DNA of 64,000 bases from Helicobacter suis HS1. GTDB taxonomy: Bacteria; Campylobacterota; Campylobacteria; Campylobacterales; Helicobacteraceae. The stretch covers positions 682,001-746,000 of the forward strand of contig NZ_AP026769.1 in assembly GCF_026000295.1 (NCBI RefSeq). The letters run 5' to 3'. A model generated the notes under the pieces. That model was not told the origin of the DNA. It worked only from the letters and a program-made list of their open reading frames with translations, and did no database searches. A program made the translations under genes and the position numbers. Below, one piece after another: positions 50,362 through 60,555 of the stretch (positions are counted from its first letter, which is position 1; every line of letters starts with the position of its first letter).

Positions 50362-50726
50362 GGAGAAAGCTGGTATAAAACTGAAAAAATTGGCTAGAGC
50401 GGTTGAAGAGGGGAGGGATACCATAGAAATAGAGGAGGATTTAGCAACCAAAACGATTAAGATTAAGGCAACAGGCAAAGTTGCTTGGGCTGTAGCAATA
50501 GGGGCGATTGGTGTGGCTCTTGCAGCACTACTTGCAAGTGGAGGCGTGGCTGCTCCTACTAGTGGTGTGGTTGCAGCTGGGGCTGTAGGAGTGCTAGGGC
50601 TTCTAAGCCACTACTTCAGCACTAGCAATTGCTTTTACAGCTGGTGGAGTGGGGGTACTCAATAAATTAAGAGGGTATAATCTCAAGAGAATTTCTGACA
50701 CCCGAGTTGTGCTAACAAAAAGTTAG
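50348..50726 (+). pseudogene. Small glycine/alanine-rich membrane protein, frameshifted
   Basis: The frame from 50348 encodes EEDLATKTIKIKATGKVAWAV and then a long Gly/Ala/Val hydrophobic segment, ending at 50665 after an unlikely tail (SHYFSTSNCFYSWW). In another frame the sequence continues naturally as ALAIAFTAGGVGVLNKLRGYN and ends at 50726. So a one-base shift near 50610 probably breaks the gene. The native start is also unclear because the frame begins inside purL. Function unknown; the hydrophobic hairpin resembles small membrane-active proteins. Confidence 0.5.
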
Positions 50727-50875
50727 AATGAATTTTTACAAGATGCCCAAAAAAGAGAAAAGAAAGTTTTAAGAGGGGTCTTTTTTGTGGTGTGGGGGTA
50801 TAAAGAATAAATTAGTCCACACTAAAGGGTTTGATTTTTAAGTCCTTCCGTAATAAGATGAAAAAAAGGATTTGC

Positions 50876-53800
50876 ATGCAAAATTTTACCCACCTCCACT
50901 TACATACCGAGTACTCGCTCTTAGACGGGGCCAATAAAATTAAAGTTTTGGCAAAAAAGATTAAAGAGCTTGGCATGGAAAGTGTGAGTATGAGCGATCA
51001 TGGCAACATGTTTGGGGCGATTGATTTTTATACTTGCATGAAAAAAGAGGGGATCAAGCCCATTATTGGCATGGAGGCTTATATCCACAATTCTACAAAC
51101 TTAGGCGATAAACAAAGTAAACAGCGCTTCCACCTTTGCCTTTATGCCAAAGATTTAGAGGGCTATCATAACTTGATGTATCTAAGTTCACAGGCTTTTT
51201 TGGAGGGCTTTTACTACTTCCCCCGCATCAATAAAAAACTTCTTAAAGAGCGATGCAAGGGGCTAATCTGCTCAAGTGCGTGTTTACAAGGCGAGATTAA
51301 TTGGCATTTAAACACCCTTAGCGAAAAGAACAAAAAATACGGGGCTAAGGGCTATGATGAAGCTAAACGGGTGGCAGAGGAATACCAAAGTATTTTTGGT
51401 GAGGACTTTTACATGGAAATCATGCGCCATGGCATTGCCAACCAACTCTTCATTGAGGATCAAATCCTCAAACTTTCTTTAGAAACAGGGATCAAACTCA
51501 TCGCTACCAATGACACCCACTACACTAACCAAGAGGATGCTAGCGCACAAGAAATTGCTATGTGTGTGGCAATGGGCAAGACATTAAACGATCCTACTCG
51601 CTTAAGACACTCCGTACACGAGTTTTATATTAAATCTCCTGCACAAATGGCTAAACTTTTTGCAGACATTCCTGAAGCTTTGGAGAACACCCAAGAGATC
51701 GCGCAAAAATGCCAGCTTGAGATTGATTTAAAAGATGAGAGTAATCCCCCAACCCCGCCCCGCTTTAAATTCACACAAGAGTACGCTTTAAGTGAAGGGC
51801 TAGATATAAAAGAGGATGCGCCCTACTTTGCCCACAAGGCTAGGGAGGGTTTAAAAAAACGCCTAGAAATGGTGGATATTAAAGAACATGCGCGCTATGA
51901 GGAGCGGCTAGAGTATGAAATTAAAGTCATTACAGATATGCGCTTTGCAGGCTACATGCTCATTGTGTGGGATTTTGTCCGCTATGCGCGTGAAAATAAC
52001 ATTCCAGTAGGCCCGGGGCGGGGCAGTGCAGCAGGCAGTTTAGTCGCCTTTTGTTTGCAAATTACAGATATTGACCCACTCAAATACGATTTACTCTTTG
52101 AGCGCTTTTTAAACCCTGAGCGCGTTTCTATGCCAGATATTGATACGGATTTTTGCCAAAGACGGCGAGGCGAGATGTTAGATTATATGATTGCCAAATA
52201 TGGAAAATACAATGTCGCCCAAGTTATTACCTTTAATAAAATGCTGGCTAAGGGGGTGATTCGCGATGTGGCACGGGTGCTAGACATGCCCTATAAAGAG
52301 GCCGATGAAATGGCTAAGCTTATCCCCAATCGTCTAGGCATCACTTTGCAAGAAGCCTATGATTTAGAGCCTAAAATCCAAACACTTTTGCAAACAAGCA
52401 CATTAGCCAAAGAGGTTTGGGATTTTTCCTTGCGCCTAGAAAATCTTAACCGCTCAGCAGGCAAACATGCCGCAGCTTTAGTGGTGGATAGTGAACGCGA
52501 ACTGTGGTATAAAACCCCGCTATATACTAGCGAGCGCACGGGGGGCATTGTTACGCAGTATTCTATGAAATATTTAGAGGCCATAGATTTAATTAAGTTT
52601 GACTTCTTAGGGCTTAAAACCCTCACAGTTATCCATGACGCACTAAATATCATTAAAAAATACAGCCATGAAAAAATTGACTTTTTGCGTGTGGATATGG
52701 ACGATCCTAAGGTTTATGCCACGATTCAAGAGGGCAACACGGTAGGGATATTTCAGATTGAATCAGGCATGTTTCAAACCCTTAATAAACGCCTGCGCCC
52801 TTCACGCTTTGAGGATATTATTGCCATTATTGCGCTAGGACGCCCGGGGCCTATGGAGTCGGGTATGGTAGATGATTTTGTGAATAGAAAACATGGATCT
52901 GCACCCATTACCTATATGTTTGATGCGCTTGAGCCTATTTTGCGCCCCACTTATGGGACTATTATCTATCAAGAACAGGTGATGCAAATTGTACAGACCA
53001 TCGCCGGCTTTTCCTTGGGGGAGGCGGATTTGATCCGCCGTGCAATGGGTAAAAAAGACGCACAAATCATGGCTGATAACAGGGCTAAATTTGTAGAGGG
53101 CGCGGAGAAAAAGGGCTTTGATTGCAATAAAGCAGGCGAACTCTTTGATCTCATCGTTAAATTTGCCGGCTATGGTTTTAATAAATCCCACTCGGCTGCC
53201 TATGCGATGCTCACTTTTCAAACGGCCTATTTAAAAACCCACTACAAACACGCCTTTATGGCTGCCATGTTAAGTAGCGAGTGCCGCCATATTGATTCGG
53301 TGGCCTACTATGTGGAGGAGGCTAACTCTATGGGCATTGAGATTAAGCGCCCGCATGTCAATGTTTCTGATGTGCAGTTTAGAGTACAAGATGAGAATGG
53401 GGAAAAGGTGATTATCTTTGGCTTAGAGGCAATTAAGGGAGCAGGCGAGGGACCTTTGGGCATGCTAGTTGAACTCAGGGAAAAATACGGGAAGTTTAAG
53501 GATTTAGAAGATCTTATCAGCAAGATAGATTTTTCTAAGTTTAGCAAGCGCATTTTAGAACCCTTGATTAAATCCGGGAGTTTGGATAATTTGGGCTATA
53601 ACCGCAAAACCATGCTAGAAAACTTGGATTTGATTTGTGAGGAAGGGCGGCGCAAGGATAAATCTAATGCCCAGATGAGTGGTGGGTTATTTGCTAATCT
53701 ATCTACTGAGGATCAAGAGAAAGCGCATTTAACACTAAAAATTTATGATGAATACGATGATAGTACGCTTTTAGATTTTGAGTATGAATGCATGGGGCTT

Positions 53801-54469
53801 TATTTTTCAGGACACCCACTAGATGCATTTAAAGATCAAATTAAAGCCCTAAAAAATGTAGCCAAAAGTCGGGATATTTTGCGTCTTGAGATTGGATCGC
53901 AAGCGACCTTTATTGGCAAAATCCTAGAACTCAAGCGCAAGATAGGTAAAAAGAGCGGAAAACCTTATGGAGAGGCTAGTATTGTGGATCTATCCGGGCG
54001 CTTTGATCTCTTGCTTTTTGAAAAACAGCTGAGCGCTTTAGATCAGCTTGATATTTCTCTACCCCTTGCCTTTAAATGCAAGGTAGAGGAGCAAGAGGAA
54101 GTAGCCCGTTTAAGATTACTAGAAATCCAAACTTTAGAGGCAATTAAACAGACTAAGATTATTAAGGCGCGTTATAAAAGCACAGAAGAACAAGAGCAAG
54201 ATACAGAACCTATAGATATTCTTAGAGATTTTAACGCCACTACCTGTCTATTTGATCAAAAGCATACCCCTCTCTCTTTAGTACTAGACACTAGTGTATC
54301 CCCTGATCTCTTTGTGCGCATTAAAGAGGAAGCTAAGCGCCATAAGGGTAATCGTGCCCTTTGCGTGATTTTTAATGAAAAGGGCAAACGACTGAAATTT
54401 ACAACCGCTTTAAAGGTTAACACCGCGATTAAAGAGAATTTTAAAAGCTTTGAGTGGTTAGATGCCTAA
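50876..54469 (+). CDS. dnaE: DNA polymerase III alpha subunit
   Basis: DnaE is the replicative polymerase. The N-terminal PHP domain starts [18 protein letters not shown]; the catalytic aspartates are in RVSMPDIDTDFCQ; VGPGRGSAAGSLVAF and GRPGPMESGMVDDF are typical. Length is ~1197 from the ATG at 50876, where conserved sequence begins; an ATG at 50858 is possible. The rluB-type gene follows with overlapping stop and start, as in H. pylori HP1460-HP1459. Its 5' end is the donor for tract E. Confidence 0.95.
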   Translation: MQNFTHLHLHTEYSLLDGANKIKVLAKKIKELGMESVSMSDHGNMFGAIDFYTCMKKEGIKPIIGMEAYIHNSTNLGDKQSKQRFHLCLYAKDLEGYHNLMYLSSQAFLEGFYYFPRINKKLLKERCKGLICSSACLQGEINWHLNTLSEKNKKYGAKGYDEAKRVAEEYQSIFGEDFYMEIMRHGIANQLFIEDQILKLSLETGIKLIATNDTHYTNQEDASAQEIAMCVAMGKTLNDPTRLRHSVHEFYIKSPAQMAKLFADIPEALENTQEIAQKCQLEIDLKDESNPPTPPRFKFTQEYALSEGLDIKEDAPYFAHKAREGLKKRLEMVDIKEHARYEERLEYEIKVITDMRFAGYMLIVWDFVRYARENNIPVGPGRGSAAGSLVAFCLQITDIDPLKYDLLFERFLNPERVSMPDIDTDFCQRRRGEMLDYMIAKYGKYNVAQVITFNKMLAKGVIRDVARVLDMPYKEADEMAKLIPNRLGITLQEAYDLEPKIQTLLQTSTLAKEVWDFSLRLENLNRSAGKHAAALVVDSERELWYKTPLYTSERTGGIVTQYSMKYLEAIDLIKFDFLGLKTLTVIHDALNIIKKYSHEKIDFLRVDMDDPKVYATIQEGNTVGIFQIESGMFQTLNKRLRPSRFEDIIAIIALGRPGPMESGMVDDFVNRKHGSAPITYMFDALEPILRPTYGTIIYQEQVMQIVQTIAGFSLGEADLIRRAMGKKDAQIMADNRAKFVEGAEKKGFDCNKAGELFDLIVKFAGYGFNKSHSAAYAMLTFQTAYLKTHYKHAFMAAMLSSECRHIDSVAYYVEEANSMGIEIKRPHVNVSDVQFRVQDENGEKVIIFGLEAIKGAGEGPLGMLVELREKYGKFKDLEDLISKIDFSKFSKRILEPLIKSGSLDNLGYNRKTMLENLDLICEEGRRKDKSNAQMSGGLFANLSTEDQEKAHLTLKIYDEYDDSTLLDFEYECMGLYFSGHPLDAFKDQIKALKNVAKSRDILRLEIGSQATFIGKILELKRKIGKKSGKPYGEASIVDLSGRFDLLLFEKQLSALDQLDISLPLAFKCKVEEQEEVARLRLLEIQTLEAIKQTKIIKARYKSTEEQEQDTEPIDILRDFNATTCLFDQKHTPLSLVLDTSVSPDLFVRIKEEAKRHKGNRALCVIFNEKGKRLKFTTALKVNTAIKENFKSFEWLDA

Positions 54470-55227
54470 TGCGTCTTAATCAATTTATAGCCCACAATCT
54501 CCCCTGTTCGCGTAGACAAGCCGATAAACTCATCAAAGAGGGCAAGGTTAAAATTAACCGCCAGTTAGCTAGCTTTGCTACTCCCTTTAGCCCCTATGAT
54601 AAAATCTTTGTAGAGGGGCGTATGCTTAACTCTTATGAAAAAAGAAGTTATACCGTACTGGTTTATCATAAACCTAAAGGCGAACTAGTCAGTAGAATTG
54701 ATCATCGCGGGCGTAAAACGATCTTTGAGAGTTTGGAGAGCAAATTTAGGCATTTTACCCCTATTGGGCGTTTAGATTTTGCCTCTATGGGGTTATTGCT
54801 TTTAAGCGATAGTAAGCAAGTAGTAAATGCGCTGATGCACAGTTCTTTAGAGCGCGTTTATTTAGTCAAAATTCAAGGGAATATCACGCAAACTATGCTA
54901 GAGGCCATGCAAACAGGATTAGAGCTTCAAGGTTTAGAGGGCGCGCACCCTAAGAGCAAATACACGCGTATGCACATTGCGCCTATGGCCTGCCAAATCC
55001 TTAAAAACCACCGCAATTATTCCAAGATTAAAATCACTTTACAAGAGGGGCATAACCGCGAAATCCGGCGCTTTTTTGCCCACTTTAAGAAAGAAGTACT
55101 GGATTTAAGACGGGTTAGCTTTGGATTTGTCTCACTCAACGCTTTACCTGTGGGCAAAACGCGTTATTTAAACCCTAAAGAATATAAGCAACTACACCAG
55201 TTTTTAAACAACTCCAATTTAGCCTAA
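54469..55227 (+). CDS. RsuA/RluB-type pseudouridine synthase
   Basis: The enzyme converts uridine to pseudouridine in rRNA. An S4 RNA-binding domain (MRLNQFIAHNLPCSRRQADKLIKEGKVKIN) precedes the catalytic domain with the Asp in GRLDFASMGLLLL and QEGHNREIRRFF. Length is ~252. The ATG overlaps the dnaE stop. RluB, RluF or RsuA specificity cannot be decided here. Confidence 0.88.
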   Translation: MRLNQFIAHNLPCSRRQADKLIKEGKVKINRQLASFATPFSPYDKIFVEGRMLNSYEKRSYTVLVYHKPKGELVSRIDHRGRKTIFESLESKFRHFTPIGRLDFASMGLLLLSDSKQVVNALMHSSLERVYLVKIQGNITQTMLEAMQTGLELQGLEGAHPKSKYTRMHIAPMACQILKNHRNYSKIKITLQEGHNREIRRFFAHFKKEVLDLRRVSFGFVSLNALPVGKTRYLNPKEYKQLHQFLNNSNLA

Positions 55228-55253
55228 CAAATTAGAAGTTTTAAGACCCCCTA

Positions 55254-55276
55254 TTGACTTCTCTCTCTCTTATAAT
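55254..55276 (+). promoter_or_regulatory. Promoter with CT dinucleotide repeat
   Basis: TTGACT (55254-55259) and TATAAT (55271-55276) flank a spacer made almost entirely of a CT repeat. The spacer is only 11 bases. The start of the RavA-like gene is ~39 bases downstream. Length change in the repeat would alter spacing. Confidence 0.5.
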
Positions 55277-55314
55277 GCCACTTCTATTAAGAAAAATTTA
55301 GAGTGGAGTTTTTT

Positions 55315-57114
55315 ATGTGTAAGATTGTGTATAGAAAAAGAGTACAGAGTCTATTAGCGCATGTACAAAAAGGTTTATTAGAACGCGAGGAGTGCGCCTC
55401 TCTTATGCTTTTAACGATGTTTTCGGGTAAAACGATCTTTCTTTATGGACCTCCGGGTACGGCTAAATCTTTGTTAGTACGCAGGGTAAGCACCGCCTTT
55501 GGAGCTACTCATTTCTTTGCAGCTTTAATGCATCGCTTTAGCACGCCTGAGGATATTTTTGGGCCTATAGATATAGGCGAGCTAAAGAAAAATAATTTAG
55601 TGAGGAATACAGAAGGCTACTTGCCCAAAGCCCACTTTGCTTTTTTAGATGAAATCTGGAAAAGTTCGCCGGCTATTCTTAACACCCTTTTAACGATCTT
55701 AAATGAAAGGCTTTTTAGAAATGGGGGCAAAGATGAAAAAGTCCCACTTAAAGGCGTGGTGTGTGCGAGCAATGAATTTCCTCCCAAAAATCAAGGTTTA
55801 GAAGCCCTTTATGATAGGTGTTTGGTGCGCTATTTTGTAAAACCCTTGCAATCTGCGCAAAATTTTATCCGCTTGATTGAACAAGAAGAAGATTTTAGCC
55901 CTCCAGAGGATCAATTTTTAAAAGAGGATTTAGAAAAGATCCAAAAAGAGGCTAAAACAATTTGTTTTTCTCCAAAAGCCCTAAACACCCTTTTAGAAAT
56001 TAGAGGCACTTTAGAAAAACTTAAAGATAACCCCCAGCTCATCGCCTCTTATCTAGGAATTACAGAGAATGCAGAAACAGAGCAAAAAGATCAAAATCAA
56101 GATCAAGATTTAATCCCCTATGTTTCTGATAGGCGTTTTAAGCAATGTGGCGAGCTTTTAAGAGTCAGCGCTTTACTTAGCGATCAAAAAGAGGTAGAGG
56201 TAGAGGATTTAGTGCTTTTAAGGCATTGTTTATGGGATCACGAACAACAAATCCCATTAATTGATGCGATTTTGCGCCAATGTTTAAAGCAGAGTACGCA
56301 TGTAAGTTTAGGAGTACTAGAAAAAATAGAGGAGGAGTTTAACTACTTAGAGTTTTTGCATAAGGAAAAGAGCCGCGAAGAATTTGAAGAAGGCTGGCTA
56401 AGGTTAGATTCTAAGGTACAAGAACAAATTAAAGCTTTAAAAAAGGCAATCCAAGAGAGAGGAGAAAAAGCCAATGTGTTTTTATCAATTAACGATCATA
56501 AAATCGCCTTCTTATGGGTGCAAGAAGTACTAGAGCAGGCAAGGGTTTTACAATTAAAACTTGAAGAAATACTGCATGATCCAAAGGCGGTGTTTACTAA
56601 AAAAGCGCCAAAAAAGATAGATATCACTTTAGTTGATAAATTCAAGCAGAAGTTGGAGACAATACCCCAAATTCAAAATGTGGAACAGGTGCAGAGAAAG
56701 GCATTTGTAGATAAAGTAAGCGTAAGTTTAGCTGAGCTTGCACAGGGTAGTAAAAGCAAAGAGATGGTAGAGAAGAATTTACAAGAGGCTTGTTTGGATC
56801 TGCTTAGCTCTGAAAAATTACTTGCACCTTTTGTAAAAAACTTGCAAGAGAGACATGGTAAACAATACTCCGATGCTAAGGAGATTAGCCGGGATTTTGC
56901 CAAATTGCTAACAGAGTCATTTAAGTTAACCAGCAATAACAAGATGGATACGAACCAGTATTGCCAACTCTATTTGCAAAAAGCGATAGAGATTGGTATT
57001 TTGCCTCGTAATTATAACTATTATGGTAATGGTAATGATCCTATTGTCGTTAGGGGCATTATTGATACTGCGTACAATCTTTGGCAGGCTGTAGTTAGCG
57101 TGGCAGAAGTCTAA
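55315..57114 (+). CDS. ravA: MoxR-family AAA+ ATPase (RavA type)
   Basis: The Walker A motif is LYGPPGTAKSLLVRR, Walker B HFAFLDEIWKSSPAILNTLLTILNER and sensor 1 VVCASNEFP. RHRFSTPEDIFGPIDIGEL-like sequence (MHRFSTPEDIFGPIDIGEL) is the MoxR/RavA signature. The C-terminal half is coiled-coil, as in RavA. I take the ATG at 55315 (MCKIVYR). RavA works with the VWA protein ViaA, whose gene normally follows; here that gene is cut short. AGAGTGGAG lies just before the start. Confidence 0.82.
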   Translation: MCKIVYRKRVQSLLAHVQKGLLEREECASLMLLTMFSGKTIFLYGPPGTAKSLLVRRVSTAFGATHFFAALMHRFSTPEDIFGPIDIGELKKNNLVRNTEGYLPKAHFAFLDEIWKSSPAILNTLLTILNERLFRNGGKDEKVPLKGVVCASNEFPPKNQGLEALYDRCLVRYFVKPLQSAQNFIRLIEQEEDFSPPEDQFLKEDLEKIQKEAKTICFSPKALNTLLEIRGTLEKLKDNPQLIASYLGITENAETEQKDQNQDQDLIPYVSDRRFKQCGELLRVSALLSDQKEVEVEDLVLLRHCLWDHEQQIPLIDAILRQCLKQSTHVSLGVLEKIEEEFNYLEFLHKEKSREEFEEGWLRLDSKVQEQIKALKKAIQERGEKANVFLSINDHKIAFLWVQEVLEQARVLQLKLEEILHDPKAVFTKKAPKKIDITLVDKFKQKLETIPQIQNVEQVQRKAFVDKVSVSLAELAQGSKSKEMVEKNLQEACLDLLSSEKLLAPFVKNLQERHGKQYSDAKEISRDFAKLLTESFKLTSNNKMDTNQYCQLYLQKAIEIGILPRNYNYYGNGNDPIVVRGIIDTAYNLWQAVVSVAEV

Positions 57115-57126
57115 AGAGAGCAAAAA

Positions 57127-57927
57127 ATGAATTTAGAAGAAACCTACCGCGATCTATTAAAAGACAAAGAGATCGCTAACGCGTTTGAGCAAGCAAAGCT
57201 AGAAAAAGAGGAGCAAATCAAGCAAGCGCTTAAAAATCACCCCTTTAGAGTAGAGAGGGGGGCTTATATAGAGCGCAGTTATGCTAAGCAAGAGGCTGAG
57301 CTAGTAGAAAAAACTACAGAGGCTTTTAGCAAATTTAACCCTAAGGAGGATTTAAGCTTTATTAAGGAGCAACAAAGGCAGTTAAATAGCTCCTCTTTTA
57401 AGATTAAAAATAAGGGCTTTAGGATTAAAAATAAGGGCATGTCCTCTAAACAAGAGCAGAGCCAAGCGTTGCACCAATTTATCTTACAGAAGTGGGAAGG
57501 GATTTTAGAGAGTAAGATTGCGCGCTATAAAAAACAGATAATAGAGAGCATAGAGGCGGATTTTTTAGAAAGAATATGTGCTAGGTACTCCCTTAAAAAT
57601 TACCAAAAATTCCACACCAATAGAAAAAGAATTCTATGGTTTTTACCGCACACAAAGGGGCGAATACACACCAAAGGGCGCACCCACAAAACAACCATGC
57701 CAACTCTTACAGGGATTGTTAAATTCTTAAACTTTTATCCCTTTGAAAATTTGGATTGGATCTCCCCCGTCCGCTATCTTTTATCACAGGCGATCAAGCC
57801 CATTCTAAAGAATTTAGCGAGTCTGCTTATAAGAAGGCTGCAGAGCCCAAAGAGCTTTATTATGTCAAAGGAGCCGGGCATGTAGATTTATACGATAGGG
57901 TAGATAAGATTCCCTTTGATAAATAGT
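57127..57927 (+). pseudogene. Truncated ViaA-like gene fused to a decayed alpha/beta hydrolase
   Basis: The first ~160 codons (MNLEETYRDLLKDKEIANAF) look like the N-terminal part of a ViaA-type partner of RavA, with no VWA domain. From about 57600 the sequence is the end of an alpha/beta hydrolase. In shifting frames it reads EFYGFYRTQRGEY, HKTTMPTLTGIVKFLNFYPFENLDWISP, then RPLSFITGDQAHSKEFSESAYKKAAEPKE to a stop at 57927. Two frame changes lie in short runs of C (near 57690 and 57766). The hydrolase match (TPRG-type motif, FITGD, GHVDLYD) is to the family resembling dienelactone hydrolases. The nominal 253-residue ORF (to 57885) is therefore a chance fusion. Confidence 0.65.
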
Positions 57928-57963
57928 TTCGTTTTTCAAACATAATTTAGTGAGAGGAAAACC

Positions 57964-58548
57964 ATGAAAGATATTTTTGAAAGAGAGTTAGCCGGTGAGC
58001 CGACAGATATGGCTGATCCTGAATTTCCCAAAATTCTTAAGGTGCTCAAGAACACCCAAAGACTTATCCATAGGCTTAACACGGAATCCTTAAACGATAA
58101 GCAAATAGAGGAGTTGATGAGCGAGATAACAGGTAAACCCTTTAATGCGAGTAATTGGATTATGCTCCCCTTTTATACAGATTTTGGGCACAATATTAGC
58201 TTTGGGAAAAGTTGTTTCATCGGTCCGTGTTGTATTTTTATGGATAGGGGAGGGATCAGTATAGCAGACGGGGTTTGGATTGCCCCTAGGGTGTGTTTAA
58301 CCACCACTAACCATGATTTTAATCCCTATAAACGGCAAGTTACTATTTCTAAGGGGATTGTAATTAAAGAGCGCGTCTGGATTGGTATTAATGTAACCGT
58401 GTGCCCGGGTGTTACGATTGGGGAAAATTCCATTGTAGCAGCGGGTTCTGTTGTAACTAAAGATGTACCGCCTAATGTGATTGTAGGCGGTGTTCCAGCT
58501 AAAATTATTAGACCCTTAGTTCATCAAAACTACATTCTAAAAGCTTAG
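57964..58548 (+). CDS. Sugar O-acetyltransferase (Maa/NodL type)
   Basis: A hexapeptide-repeat acetyltransferase of the left-handed beta-helix type. The N-terminal [21 protein letters not shown] and the block [17 protein letters not shown], with catalytic His in TTTNHDF, match the Maa/LacA group. [12 protein letters not shown] normally lies near the end. The last ~9 codons (HQNYILKA) are copied prpD sequence read in another frame, so the native C-terminus is slightly altered. GTGAGAGGAAAACC precedes the ATG. Confidence 0.82.
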   Translation: MKDIFERELAGEPTDMADPEFPKILKVLKNTQRLIHRLNTESLNDKQIEELMSEITGKPFNASNWIMLPFYTDFGHNISFGKSCFIGPCCIFMDRGGISIADGVWIAPRVCLTTTNHDFNPYKRQVTISKGIVIKERVWIGINVTVCPGVTIGENSIVAAGSVVTKDVPPNVIVGGVPAKIIRPLVHQNYILKA

Positions 58549-58838
58549 CAGCTACAGCGCTACTTGCTACCCTGACTAATAAAACATGATCTAAACCAAC
58601 CTTATTAAAACAATTATCAAGGGCTAAAATACCTTGTATTTCATGCGCCTTTATCATGGCTTTTAAGACACAAGAAACTTTTAAAGGCTCTTTGTTACTC
58701 GCTAGATTTTTACGGCTTAAATAATCAGCTAAAGCAAAGATAGCGCCTAGATTATCGCTAGGATGCCCCCACTCAGCTGCTAACCAAGTATCATTAAAAT
58801 CAAGCCATCTTATCATAGTACCTATATTGAAAGCAGCC
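58520..58838. repeat. Copied tract F1 (from prpD)
   Basis: These 319 bases match 61423-61741 exactly, displaced by 2903. They cover the region where the start of the following outer-membrane protein gene should be. Confidence 0.96.
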
Positions 58839-58839
58839 A

Positions 58840-60381
58840 TGCCCAAATTGTGGATTAATTAATGGAGAGCCAAGCGGTTATTCTTCCTTAATTACAAATT
58901 TGACCAACGCTAGGCCCTAAAAGCTTAGTACAAGCAGGATATAACTACAAAACTTACAAAATCTTATCAGTGCAACTAAAACAAAATCCCAAAATATCAG
59001 TGATTTAACTCCCTTAAATCCTTCTAGTATTAGTGATCTAGGCGCGCCAGAACAAGAAATCAGTAATGATATTGCGCGTCTTGCGAGTAATCTAAATCTC
59101 TATCCTAAAAGCAAACAAAACCAAAAAGTTCTTTCTACTTATAACCAGCTACTAAGCCAAATTAAGAATTTAGGCAAACAGCTTATCTCAGAGGTAAATA
59201 GCTACAACAACCAGCTTAGTAACTCTAAAGCCACCTATAATCAGGACAAAGCAGACTACCAGAATATACTTAGCAACTACAATACAAATATTAAAAACTA
59301 CACCAACGACAGAAATTCTCTAGTCCCAAACATTAATAGCGCTTCTAGTGCAAGTAGTGTTGCAACAAGTGTACAAAGTATTATCAGTGATTTAAAGACT
59401 ATGACTAGTCTTGATCAGAGTCTGACTAACCAATATAACCAATATAGCAATGAGGGTATTAATAACGCGCTTGCTGTGGCCGGTACGTTAAAACAAGGAT
59501 TGCAAACAGGAGGACAAACTTATCTTGGCGATTTGCTAGAGGCCATTGATTCTACTTTATACAATACAAATTTTGATCAACTCATCGCGGTGACAAACTG
59601 GTTTAAACAAATGGCTAAAGAGATTCAAGAGCAGTGCCCCCAATACATGTCTGATTTATTGGCGGTCTACCGAACCACTTTTAGTGTTATTAATATGACG
59701 AGCGCGGGGCATATCCCTACCGCAAAAGAAGTATTTGGCAACCCACCTGCTAAGCCCTCACCTCCCAATTTGAAGTTTAACTACCAAAATTTTAGCCCAC
59801 AAATTACTAGTATGCAAACCGTGCACCTTAGTTTAGAGTCGATGATTCAAAGCATTTACTCTGCCCAAAGATTTTTTCAGAATATGAGTTATAACGCCGG
59901 TATTTTATTGGGTTGGCAGTATTTTTTTAGTAACCACTTTGGTTACTCCACCTATTCAGATTTAGGTTATGGCTATGTGAATAGCCCACTCTTTAAAAAT
60001 AACTTGAGTGTTTTTAAATCGTTGCAAAATGTCTCCATAGGTTTAGGCGCTAATCTAATTTTTGATTTTAACACACCCAAAAACAACTCTAACCCCGTAT
60101 TTTATGGCATTTTTGCAGGTGTGCAAGGGGGCAGTACTAACTGGGTTTTAACCGGGCCAGTAGAGAGTTGGCGCGCCTCTTACAATGTAGATGTAGATTT
60201 GGGTTTGCGTTTGCAGTTTAATACTAATATCATCAAATGGGGGGTTGATATTCCCGTAGTGCCACATGAGATTAATTGGCAGTCTGACTACCTTGATCTT
60301 GGGCTTGATATAAATGCCAAAGACATCGGGTTTTTCATGACCTATGAAAAATTATTCATGCATCGCGCTTTAGGTTACTAG
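58840..60381 (+). pseudogene. Helicobacter outer-membrane protein missing its N-terminus
   Basis: Native sequence starts [22 protein letters not shown], is cut by tract F2, and resumes LQNLQNLISATKTKSQNISDL at 58945. It is then open to 60381, though the first ATG after the tract is at 59401. The middle is Asn/Gln/Ser-rich and helical, as in the passenger part of Hop adhesins. The C-terminal barrel includes ILLGWQYFFSNHFGYSTYSDLGYGYVN, VSIGLGANLIFDFN and VPVVPHEIN-like sequence (IPVVPHEINW). The signal peptide and start lie in or beyond tract F1. Confidence 0.75.
58905..58942. repeat. Copied tract F2 (from prpD)
   Basis: These 38 bases match 61809-61846 exactly, displaced by 2904. Native outer-membrane protein sequence lies on both sides in the same reading frame; the tract introduces an in-frame stop. 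Confidence 0.93.
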
Positions 60382-60555
60382 TATATTATACGCCCTAAAC
60401 TCCACAAACCCCATAGATATCATAAACTCCCGCGTATCAAGGTTAAACGAATTTACATATACAAGAGCAGTCCATCTACATGCCGCCCCGTCCAATAATA
60501 GGATAAAACCAACAGAGATTTTTAGGCTAACAAAAAATATTATTTGTGTTAGCCT
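60382..60555. other. Convergent intergenic region
   Basis: AT-rich sequence between the outer-membrane protein gene and prpD. A possible hairpin is GCTAACAAAAAATATTATTTGTGTTAGC (60527-60554), which could end transcription from either side. Confidence 0.5.

Noticed and set aside
58508-58846. A second prpD-like gene
   Set aside because: Exact copy of an internal part of prpD with no start or end of its own.
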